DNA from: Actinospineispora spinosispora DSM 44797
GTDB lineage: Bacteria; Actinomycetota; Actinomycetes; Mycobacteriales; Pseudonocardiaceae
Length of the DNA: 61,528 bases
Reading direction: 5' to 3'
NCBI RefSeq assembly: GCF_000429025.1
Contig: NZ_AUBB01000045.1
Coordinates: forward strand, 1 to 61,528
Both the position numbers and the translations under genes were made by a program. The notes under the pieces are model-generated. The model was not told the DNA's origin. It was given only the letters and a program-made list of their open reading frames with translations, and did not search any database. Shown one piece after another: positions 31,201 to 43,200 of the stretch (within the stretch, counting starts at the first letter, position 1; the number at the start of each line of letters is the position of its first letter).

Positions 31201-34200
31201 AACCAGTTCAGTTCCGCGCGTTCCAGCAGCTGGACGATTCGCGCGACGTCCTGGAGATGGTCCAGCCCCTTGTCGTTACGGGCGCGACCCAGGCGGTGGA
31301 AGACGTCCTCGTGTTCGAGCAGCTCGCCGAGCAATCCGGCACGGCGCAGCGCGTCCAGGCGAGGCGTGAAGATCACCACGGCTCCGCGCGCGGCCCAGAA
31401 GAACCCGGCCATACGCCCCGGAAGGTCCGCGAGCCCATCCCTGGCCAACAGCCGCAGCACCGCGACGGTGAGCGGAAGCTCCAGGATCGGCGGGCCCCTC
31501 GGGTAGGCCCGGTCGTGGCCCCTGTCGATCGCGTGCTCGTCCAGCTTCGTCATCAGTTTGCCGAACCGGTCTGCCTCACCCGGCCGTTCTTCCTTGATCA
31601 GCCCGCCGTCGTGGCCGCCGAGCCACCCGCCGGTGTCCGGCTGTTCGCCCGCGATCCGGTCGTAGTCGGTGAGTAGCGTGGTCAGCTCGTCCAGATCGAG
31701 ACCGAGCTCGTCGGACAGCTCGGCGCGCCAGCCGACGAGGATGTCGTGGCGCTGCGCCAGCGCTCTCCGCAGCACGGCATCGACCTGTTCCACCGTCGGC
31801 AGCCGGTTCGATGCGCTCACCGTGGTCAGCGCGCCGCGTTGCCGGCTGAGGTCCACCAGTTCCGCCAAGCCCGGCACGAGCCGCGCCCGCGTGGTGGGGC
31901 CGGCGACGAGCAGCGCGCGGATCGCGCGGTCGATGTCGTCGAGCCGGTTGGCGAACGCCGTCGGGTCGTCGCGCAGCGCCGCGAGGACCTCGCCGAGGAC
32001 GCTGACGACCGCGTCGTACTGGCGCAGGGAGGCCAGCGCGGACCGCCCCACTACGCGGTGCGTGGCGTCCCCGACCTGTTCGATACCGGCCACCAGGACC
32101 CCCAGCGGCATCTCCAGGGACTCGGTGAGCCGGTCGGCGGCCAGCCACAGCGCCTGGTAGGCCCGCGCCACCTCGACCTCACGCTCGATCGAGGCCAGCT
32201 GCATGCGCAGCTCGAACGCCGCATCCATGGCAGGCCCCCAGCCGTCGATGACGTCGCGGTCTCCGGTGGCGAGCACGGCGGTCAGCTCGTCGGAGAACAC
32301 CTCGAGGGCGATGCGCAGCCGGGTCACCGAATCGGCGCTGTGGCCCTGCCGGTTGCTGACCCGACGCTTCTGCACCAGGTCGTACACGGTGATCAGCGAG
32401 GTCCAGACGTCGTGGCCGGGGCTGCCGGCGGCGCGGGACCCCAGCAGCGCCTCGATCCGTTCGATGGCGACGAACTGGGCTTCCGAGTCGATCGACGCGG
32501 CTTCGAAGGTCTGTGCCTCGGCGACCCTCCGCCGTGCGTCGAGCAGCTCCCGGTGACGGTCGAGCACCTCGTTGCGTGCCGCCACGGTCGGCGATGCCTC
32601 GGCCAGGCCGGCGAGCGCGTCGCGGAGCTCGGCCATCTCCGGGTAGTCCCGGTCGTTCCCACGGCCGGGCTGGTCCAGGCCGGCGAGCACCGCCAGCGCG
32701 GTCAGGTCGCGCTGCCAGCGGTCCTCCCACGCAAGGCCGTCGTGTGTGGCCTTCCGCAGCGGGGCGACGACGTCGAGCCAGAGCTGCAGGTTCGCGCCGA
32801 GCCGAGCCACCAGCGCCGAGTTCAGCTCGGTGAGCTCGGCGTCGCGGACCAGGGCGCGCAGCGGTGCCAGCGGGTCGGTCGTGGCTCCCGCACCGGGGCT
32901 GGGCGCGATCGAGACACCGGTCGCGGTCGCCAGGTGCAGCTCGATCGTGGCGCCGTCGGTCCTGGTCGTGATCTGGGTGTCATCCTGGGCGATCGCCAGG
33001 ACCAGCGCGGCCGGTGCCATCAGGTGCGCGGCCGCGGTGTCCAGCGCCAGCGCGCCGTCGGACAGCATGTCCCGCAGCCCGTCGGTGAGCTGCTCCCGCA
33101 CCTCGCGCAGCGCGGCGAGCTCCTCGACGAGCACCGCCACCCGGCCACGCAACCCGGCCAGCCGCCTGGCCAGCTGTTCGTCACGCGGTCCGAGGTCACG
33201 GATCTCGGCGAGCAGCCCGGTTGCGCCGTCGAGCTGCTCGGAGGTCAGGTACAGCTCGAACAGGGCGCCGGCGGGTGCGCCGGTGTCGATGGCGGCGCGT
33301 GCTGTGTCCAGCATCCCGGACGCACCGTCCAGGGACTCGGCAAGCGCCGCCCTGGACCGCGCATCCAGCCATTCACGAACCAGCAGTTCGCGCTCGGCGA
33401 GCCGCGCGGGGGAGCCCGGGTCGGCCGATTCCTCCAGCCGCCAGCGGCGTTCGTAGGCCAGTGCCCTGCTCCACCAGTCGGCCGCGAGCCAGCCGTCGCG
33501 CTGGTAGGCGACGACCCGCTCGGCGATCCAGAGCGGTGCGAGTACGACGCCGTTGCCGAACAGCAGGCTCGCCCGGTCGATCCAGGTGAACAGCAGCAGC
33601 GAGTTGTTCGGGTCGTTGACCCAGGCCAGACCGTCCTCGCGCAGCCGGGCCGGCGCATCGCCCCGGTGGGTGTTCCAGCCGAGGACCGGCAGGTCGGCGC
33701 TCTCCGGTTGCAGTTCGGCCGGCAGCTCGGTCAGGTAGCCGCCGCGCAGCAGCCCGTCCACCTTCCCGCCGAGCTGCGCGTCCTGGGCCGCGGATTCGAC
33801 CCCGACCCGCAACGGGCCGCTGTTCGGTCCGCGACGCCGGGCCGTCGCCGCCAGCGCGAGCTCCCGGGTGTGCCGCAACGCCGGGATCAGGTGCACCGGG
33901 GTCTGCTCGCCCGGGGTCAGCTCACCGGCCAGGTAGTCGAGCAGACCGGGCGCTGGGGCGGCGGGGGCGTCGTCCCACAACGCGAGGATCCGGCCCAGCG
34001 CGGTGGCGCCCTCGTGCGGCAGCACCGAGACCAGCACGGTCAGCTGCTCGTCGAGGACGCGTAGCCGGTCCTCGACAGTGGTGGCGGGTGGACCGGCGGC
34101 GGCCGTGAGCCGCTGGTGCACGTCCAGGAACCGGGCGGCGGTGATGAGCTGGTGCAGCCGCCAGTGCTCGGCGCGGGCAAGCGCGTACGCGACGTCGCCG

Positions 34201-37200
34201 AGCGTGGCGAGCAGCTGACGGGCCTCGGCGCCCGTCGCGCCGGTCGCCGCGCCGTCGAGCGCGGCCAGCCAGGCAGCGGCCAGCGCGGCGTGCCGGTCGA
34301 CGATGTCGCGGTCGGTGTCCGGCCCGAGGTGATGCAGGGCGGCCCAGCGCCGGCCCAGCTCGATCAGCCCGCGCACCGCCGAGGGGACGGTGCCCACCTC
34401 GGTGGCAGCCAGGTCCAGGAGCAGCTCGACCTGGTCCAGCTCCGCGCCCGGCCGCCACCGCGCACGCTCCAGACGCTGCTCGGCGTAGCGCATCAGCTCC
34501 GTCGGGGTGGTCCAGCGCCGGTAGGTGCCTGCGTCGGCGAGCAGCGCTTCGCCCCGGGTGGCGATCAACGTGGTGTCGATCCGTCGAGTGACCAGGGCGA
34601 CGACCCGGCCCCGCCCGTCGAGGATCGGCCTGCCGAGCAGCGCGTCGCCGAGCGCGCTGTCCAGGTACAGCTCGGTGCCCTCGTCCAGGCCGAGGACGGG
34701 GATCGGGACGAGCTCGTCGTGCGCGCCTGCCGGGACGTACACCAGCCGGCCCCGCGACACAGGGGCCGTGGTCAACGGTGCGGGGTCGGCCGAGCCGTTG
34801 ACGGCCGGAGCCAGGCCGGGGACGAACAGCATGACGACGCTGCCGGTGTAGAGCTGCTCGTCGGGGCTGGTCCAGTCCTGCACCGGGTGCCCGTCGACGA
34901 CCAGCCGACCCCAGCCGCCGTTCTCCAGCGCGTCGGCGAGCTCGTCGGTGAGTACCGCCGCCACCCGGCCCGACTCGACGTGCCAGCCCAGCGCGACCCG
35001 GCCTCGGGGCAGCGAGACCGGCAACGAGATCGACCGTGTCGAGGGCGCGCGGGCCTGCCGCGCGTCCAACGACACCGGGTACACGGTGAGTGCCCGCCAG
35101 CCGGTGCCGTCGCGCTCGGCGACGATCTGCAGCGAGGTGGTGCGCTTGCCGTCGGCCGAGGTCAGCTGCAGTGCCCGGGGCGCGCGTACCTCGCCCCGAT
35201 GCGCCACCACGGTCGCACCCTCGGCGTCCGCGACGGTACGGGTGACCCGCCAGTTCAGCAGCGCATGGCTGAGCAGCACGGTCAGCCAGCCCCTCCGCGC
35301 TGGTTCGGACATCTCCGGCAGCCAGCGGACCGCCTGCTCGGTGAGAGCGCCCAGGAGCTGCTCGGACACCACTGGCAGTGTGGGGTCGGCCTCGAAACCG
35401 GACAGCGGGACATTCGCCAGCACAACGCCGTTGATCAGGTTGAAGTCCGGGTGGTTCGCGGCGACCGCGCCGACCAGCGTCGACGGCAGCGACAGCGCCC
35501 CACCCAGCTGGGCCGTGGTGGCATCGCCGTCGTGCTCGGCCAGTTCGCGCAGGACCCGACGACCCAGCTCCAGCAGCGTCGCAGGGTCGTCGGCGAGCGC
35601 ACTGAGCTCGGCGGCGGCGCGCTCGCCCAGCTTTCTCGTCGAGATGCGCAGTTCGGCGTCGACCGGCAAGTCCTTCGACAGCGGGCGGCCCAGCTCGCTG
35701 AGCCCGGCCCTCGCGGTGCTCAGCTCGCGCTCGACGGCCAGCAGCCGGGCGCGGGTCGCGTCGGTGAAGATCCCGGTGTCGTGCGGCTCGTCGAGCAGCG
35801 CGGCGGCGTGGCTCAGCGCGGTCCACACCCGCTCACGGGCGGCCGAGTCCAGCCACTGCCTGGCCAGCTCGGCGCTCCGGCGCAGGTCGGTCACCCCGTC
35901 GGCCTCGTGCCGCCAGCCCGAAGGCAACCAGCCCTGGACGACGCGGTACCCGGCGACGTCCGTGTCGGCGGTGAACTCCGGCAGTTGCGCGGCCAGCTCG
36001 GCCAGATAGCCGAGGTCGGGGCCGGCCGTCGACGCGCGCTGAGCGGGCAGCGTGGTCGCCGGGGCCGGTTCATCTTCCGCCAGCTCGGCCAACGTCGCGA
36101 CCAGGTCGCCCAGTAGCGCGGTCGCCTCCGTGCCGGACGCCCCGGGCAGTGCGGCACCGAGCTCGTCCAGCGCGGCTGCGACGGGCTCCGGCGCGAACGG
36201 CCCGACCTCGTCGAGCTCGACCAGGTCCTGGGCCAGCGTGGCCAGCAGGCTCAGGTAGGTGTCCCGGTCGACGCCGGCGGGGACGTGTGCGCCCAGCCGC
36301 GCGACCGGCTCGTGCAGCGGCGCGAGTGAGCCCTCGCGGAACAGGCCGACGAGTGCAGAGGCCGTGCTCGGCGTGTGCCCGGACGCGGGCAGTCCGGCCA
36401 GCGCGGCACGCGCGACGTCGTGGCGAGTCACCGTCCACAGCAGTGTCAGCCGCTGCCGGTCGTTCAACTCCCGCCACAGTTCGTCCAGCCACATCGGGGA
36501 GCCGAGCACCTGGCGAATCCACTCCGGTGCGGTGCGCAGCGTCGGCCAGTCACCGAAGTGCTGCGCCAGCTTCCCGCGCAGGGACTTGTCCAGCGTCTCC
36601 AGGACCCGGTCGCGGTGCCGCCGCTGCCAGGTGGTCCTCGCGGTGGCGGTCGCCAACCTGCCGAGCACCGCGACGGCGGCCTGCCAGTACACCTCGTCGC
36701 GCGGCCCGTGCCCTCGGATGCGCTCGACCTGCTTGCGGTACTCCGGGTCGTCCCGGTCGTTCCCGCCCCTGCCCTCGCCCGCGTCGAACCCGCCGGGGAA
36801 CGCCGCACCGAGCAGCGCACCGCCACCCGCGACCCAGCCCCGGTCGAGCGCCACGAGCCCGAGCAGCAGCACTACACCGGTGCCCGCCCGCCGGGTGGGC
36901 GTTGCGGTCAGCGCCGAGACGAGCAGGCGGCCAACCGGCGGGCCGCGCAGCCGCAGGACCGTCCAGGCTGCGCCGACGAGCCTCGCGGCCGGCCATGCCG
37001 CCAGCAGCGCCGCCGTGCCGGCGACCGCCATACCCACCTCGGCGGCCGAGGCACCGAGCAACGGCCGGGTCAGTTCCACCGCGGCCAGCAACGCGACCGG
37101 CGTGACCAGCGCCGAGCTGTATACGGCCGGTCCGCCGCGCGGCTTCGCGGCCTCGGCGAGCCTGCCTTCCGCCGAGGCGATCTCGGCTCGGTCCGTCGCG

Positions 37201-40200
37201 GTCAGGTACGGGTCCGAAGCGAGGACACGCAGCTGACGCCGTAGCAGGCTGATCACCCGGTCGCGCTGCGCACGCTGCTCACGGGTGGTCGCTCCGCCGG
37301 CGAGCGCCGCTTCCACGAGCGGGCGCACGACGTCCCGGTAGGGCGCGACGGCGGTGTCGAGCGCCCGAGGCAGGCGCTCGGTCGCCTCCAGCAGCATCGA
37401 CCAGAAGCGCAGCCGGGCTTCGGCGAGCGCGGCGCGGGCCCGCGCGAGCCGCGGCGCGACGCGGCCGGGGTTGTGCTGGGTGAGCCGCTCGACAAGGTCG
37501 AGTTCGTGTTCGGCGTCCGGAATCCGGGCCCCGAGGCCACGGGTGCCGGTTGCGAACGGGGCGTGTGCGTCGGCGAGCAGCTCCTCCGCGACATCCAGGA
37601 TCCCCTCGACCGGGAACGAGTCGCGTTCCTCGTCGATCGCGGCCAGCTCAGCGGCGATCAGAACAGCGCGAGCACCGAAACCGAGCGGGGTGGTGCCGAG
37701 TCCGCTGTGATACACCGCGACCTGCCGCCAGGCCCAATGCCCGCCGTCGGCGCGCCGAACCAGGATGGGGCCGCCCGAGGTGCCTGGCCGCGTCCACGGG
37801 CCCTCGTCGAACATCAGCGTCAACGGGTCGCCGGAGTGGTGCTCCCACAGCTCGGCCGAGGCGGCCACCGCGCGGCTGACCACGAGCAGCTCGTCCGCCT
37901 CGACGGCGTCGTTGTTCCAGGTCGAGCCGTCCTCGAGCGGGAAGTCACCACCGGGCAGGCCGATGACGACGAGCTCGTCGCCGGCGATGGGCCGGTACTC
38001 GTCGAGGACCAGCGGAACCCAGGCCACGGTGCTACCGGGGTGCTCGGCGGTGTCGATCTCCAGTACCGCGATGTCCGCGCGGGTGACCGTGTCCAGCAAC
38101 GTCGCGTACGGCACAGCGGCCGCCGCCGGGTCACGCCGCACGAGCAGCTCGACGACCCGCTCCGGCCGGGGCAGGGTGATCGCGGTGGCCGCCCAGACGG
38201 TGTCCCCGACTCGGACCCGGATGGCGCCGGGTTCATCGAGCGCTCCGGCGATGACGTGCCGGTTGGTCAGGATTCGGACGAACCGCCCACCCGCGACGAC
38301 CTCGCCGGTGCCGAGCTTGGTGTCGTCGGCCGTCGTGACCAGCACGCCGACGGTGCTGTCCAGCGCGGTGACGACCGCATCGCTCAGCTCGGTGGACTGC
38401 AGCGCACGCCTGCCGTGGCCGTCGCGGACCGGTCGGAACGGGGCCGCCGGGTCGCGCAGCGTGTTGACGTGCACCAGGTCCTCGGTGTGGTTCCGCTCCC
38501 GCCGGGTCGTGGCGCCGTCGAGGTGGAAGATGCGCTCGTGGTCGAGGACCTCGGCCCAGAAGGCGGGCCGAGGGCTCTCCCGAAGCGAGTCCTCGGACAG
38601 CACTGTGTGCCAGCCGTCGGCGTCGGTCCACGTGTAGGCGTCCAGGCCCTCGAACTCCCTGCCGAGCGTGCCATCGGCCAGGAGGGCGATCGAGGCACTG
38701 GTCAGTACCTCGACGCGAGGGGAGAGATCGGTGGGCAACACCTGGCGCTCGCCCCGGTTGAGGGACCGGCGCGGCAGACCGGGTACCTGCGTGCGCAACC
38801 AGGCGCGGTCGTCCGTGCCCAGCTCCTCCTCGGAGAACGCGCCGCTGTGCCGGTCGGGGTCCAGGTATCGCTTCGCGACGAGAAGGACGGAGCCGGCCGC
38901 GGCGACCACGGCCGCGCCGGCCACGACGACCGGGGACACCGACGCACCGAGCGCGGCCGCCGACGTGGCCGCTGTCGCCACACTGGCGCTGATCAGCACG
39001 AACGTGAGCGAACCCAGCAGCACCACGGCGGCCCTGGCAAGCGCCCGCCGCGACGGTGCCGCCGGAGCATCCGTGCGGCGGGTCTGCGCCAGTCCTGCCG
39101 TCGGGACGACAGCGGACGCGGCGAACGGATAGCCGGGCCCTCTCAGCAGCGCGACGATCGCGACGCCGACGACGGCGCCGAGTAGCGCACTCCGGGCGAG
39201 AGCCAGGGAACGGCGCCCCGCCGGCGAGTGCGACCAGGTCAGCACCCGCCAGGCGAGGCGGGTGAGCGCGGCGGGCGGCGCGCGAGCGGCGTCGGGGTCG
39301 ACGCCGCGCGACAGCAGCCACGTCGCCGCCCGCAGTGGGCCGTGGACCGCGCCGACGAGCACCACCAGTGTCGCCGCCGCCGCCAGAGCACCGCCGAACC
39401 AGGTCAGGGCCCCGCCGGCCAGCATCCCGGAGCCGACCGCGATCTCCGAGTGCAGGTCGCGGACCCGCGCCTGCCTGCCCGCCGGGAGGTGGCGGGTGAC
39501 GGTCTCGGGGGCGGCTTCGGCGGCGGGCACGACCGGAGCCGAGGTGTTGACGGTGAGCAGCGCGACGGTGAGGTAGTCCGCCACGGCGCTCGGTGCGAGG
39601 GCGGTCACCCTGCGGATGTCGGAGACCCCGATGGACGCCGTGCTGACCGGGCCGAGGTAGTTGCCCTCCGAGTCGAAGACGGCCCCGCCGGAGAGTCCAC
39701 CGTGGCCGTGTGCGACCGCGATGGTCATCGACTCGTCCACCGGATCGGTGAGCGGGCCGGCCGTCGCCGTCCGGCGGCCGTGCGGATAACCGACCACGAC
39801 GAGGCGTTGGCCGACGTCCGGGGTGCCGCCCATCGAGGCCGAGGTGAAACCGGTGAAGTCGGGCACGACCAGCACCGCGATGTCGAGGCCGTCGAGCTCG
39901 GGCAGCCGGATGATCTCGGTGACCAGGTGGCCGTCGACGGCCACCTGGGCCGGCGTGCTGTCGGCGACCACGTGGGCGGCGGTCACCACGGCGTGAGCGG
40001 TGTAGATGAACCCGCTACCGGCCGTCGCGCCGTCGATCGTCACCGAGGTGACCCTGCTGTGCGCCGCGGCCATCGGCAGCGGCTGGACCGGCCAGCCGAG
40101 CGTGGCCTCGCCGCCGAGCCCGTGCCTGCCGGTCGGGTACAGGTTCGTGATCACCGGCCGCGCCTCGCGCGACTGGTCGGGAGACAGGACGATTTCCCAC

Positions 40201-43200
40201 TCACTGCCGGCCAGCGCGGGCAGCCACACCCGCAGCAGGGTCGCCTCGCCGGCGGGCTCGACGACGACGCCGGGAAGGCGGACCGCGTCGGCGATCATTC
40301 GCACCGTGCCGGTCAGGGTGGCCACCGGCAGCGCGGTCTCGGACGTCCGTTCCCTGACGGCCTGCGCGAGATAGAGCACCGCGAGCTCGAGCGGCCCGTA
40401 GACCCCCGACGCGGTGGTCATCGCCGCCGTCGGCGCAATCCCGAACGCCAACCGCCCCCACAGGTCGAGCTCGCGCAGCGTGCCCTCCATGTCGCGGCGC
40501 CCGCTCAGCATCGCACCGAGGTGGCCGCCGCCGATGAACAACTGCTCCAGCCCCGGACCGAGGTCCGGCGTGTCGATCCGCAGCAGCAGATCGTCGCCGG
40601 CGAGCGTCGGGGCCACGCCGTCCGGCAGCGTGCCGACGCGCAGCAGACCGACCCTGTCCCCGTCGCCGATCAGGAACGGCGCCTCCGCGACGGCTTCGTC
40701 GAGCCGCGGCGCCGCGCGGCGCCCGAGTTTCGCCTCGACCAGCGTGCGGTCGGCCACCTCCGGGCCGTGGCGACGCACGATCGCGGCGATGCGCTGTGCC
40801 ACCCAGGTGACGTCGTTGTCCCGGTCCCTGCCGAGCAGCGCGGCCTCCGCCGTCGCCCATGCCGCGTGACGCCACGACGTCGACACCGTGTCGAGGTGGT
40901 GGTACTCGCTCACGGTCAGCGTGCGCAAGTGGGTCCAGCCGCCCCACATCGCCGAGGTGAGGCGGCGCCACGGGGAGACCGGCGCCGCACGCACCTGGCG
41001 CACCACCTCGGCCAGGTCACGGCCCCGGTGACGCCAGTGCAGGTAGGGCGCCCTGCTCAGGTAGACCGCCTGACCGACAGCGCGCCGGGCGTTGTGCCAG
41101 GCCAGCAGCAGGGGACGACGCAGCCGGCCCGCCGAGCGTGCGGCGTCCCGGTCGGCGGTCGCCCGATCCCGCAGCCGCTGCCCCCACCTCAGCGACCGCT
41201 CACCCATGACCGCCTCGAGGAACTGGGCGAGCGCCAGCCGGTACCACGCCACCGTGACCGCCACGACACGCTTGGGTCCCGCCGGCAGTTCTCGCGCAAG
41301 ACGCTGCTGGTGCATCGCCCCGGCCAGGTGGATCGTGTTGATCCACTGCATGTCGCCGCCCGGAACGAGGAGGACCAACAGCCAGAACAGGGTCGACTTG
41401 GCCGCGGCGCGGAGCAGCAGTACCGGTCCGAGGACGGGCAGCAGCGCGAGCCGCCGCGCCTGCGCCAGCCGATAGTGGAGCCGGTGGGACCGGTCGGAGG
41501 CGGCCCTGCGCACCGCGTAGCCCTCCTCCTCACGGGCGATCCCCCAGCGGGCCTTGTCGACCTGGGTCTCGATCGTCCCGTCCAGCCAGTCCTCGCGGAG
41601 CCGACCGGCCCGCACGTGCCGCTGGGCCTCGGCCATCCGAACGTCGGTGGTGTAGCGGGTCCCTGCCACGTCGAGCCGGATGAAACGACGCAGCAGCTCG
41701 GGCACATCGGTCACGTCCCGGTCCCGCAGCGCCCTGGCGAGTGCCCGCTCGGACACGACGGCGGTCCGCTCGGTGCTCCCGGTCCGCCGGGCCAGAGCGG
41801 GCAGCACCTCGGACAGCACCCGGATCTCGGCGACGCGCAGCTGCCCGACCGACGGCGGACCGTCGAACCGCTCCCGGTCGGTGTCGCCGTAGCGGTGCCA
41901 GTCCACGACCGGGCCGGTGCGGTCGGTCGCCTCGACCTGCTCGGCCGGGCCCCGGCCCCGGGCCTCGGCGATCTTGTCGGCCAGCTCGGTGGCGAACTCA
42001 CGCAGCGCCCGCGCCCACTCCGGGTGGGATCCGGCGAAGTCCCGTTCGATCCGGGCGAGCACCTCGGCGCGCTCGGCGAGCAGCGCGTCCAGCAGGGCCC
42101 ATTCCTCGGCGCCCGCGATGAGTCGCAGCATCGACATCACCCCGCTGGGAACCCACCGCGAGTTCCAGCCCTTCGCGGCCGACCCGCTGACCGCCAGCCG
42201 GGCTACCCAGGGCGCCTGGGCGGTGGCGAAACCGGCCCAGCCCGCGAAGTGGCCGGCGACCAGCGCGAACACGGCGGTGCTCGCGGCGGCGATCGAGCCG
42301 TAGTAGACGTGCACCTCGGCGCCGTCGGGCCCGGCCACCAGCCGGTACTCGCCGGGCACCTCGAGGTGACGGATCCGGTCAGCGACCAGCTGGTCCCCGA
42401 GCCGGTACATGACCAGAACCGGGAGGTCCGCCCGGGTCCTGCCGGTACGGTCGAGCAGTTCCTCCACCGCGGGTCCGGTCCGGTTGCCCGCCAGGAGCTC
42501 CCCGACGACGGCCCGCCACAGCTCGATCCAGCCCGCGACCTCACCCGGCGTGCTCTCCGGCAGCGGGGCGAGCAGCGTGGTGCCGTCGTACCCGTAGTCG
42601 AAGCGGTCGCCCTCATGGCCCATCGGCTCGCGGGTCGCGTCCGCGCGGACCCTGATACCCGGGACCGGGGTGAGCAGGCCCCGGTCCTCGCCGGCGTCGG
42701 GCAGCAGCGTCCGCTCGTCGGCGCCGTACTGTGCCCGTTTCGCGGAGCTCTTCGTCACGAGCAGCGCTGCGAGCGTGACCGCACCGACCACGATGGCCGC
42801 GGCGGCGGCGACCGCGACGGTCATGGTGATCGGCGCGCCGAGCGCCCCCGCGACGAGCGTTGCGGCGCCGGCAAGTGCACCACCGGCCGCCAGCGTCGAC
42901 GGCTGCGCGCTGCCCCGGTCGTCATCCCAGCCGGACGGCCGAGCCCTGGCCGGGGTCTTCTGTCCGACGTCCAGGACGTATCCGCCCTCGCCGAGGGTGA
43001 TCCGCTCGCCGGACCGGACAGGGACCAGTGGACCCTTGCGCCGCTGACCGTCGATGAGGATCGGAACGGTCGTGCCGAGGTCGACGAGGAAGAAGCCGCC
43101 GGCGCGGTGGACCAGCACCGCGTGCCGCCGGGACACCCGGCTGTCGGTGAGGGCCACGTCGGCACGCGGGTTGCGGCCGATGATCATCGTGCCGCGCAGC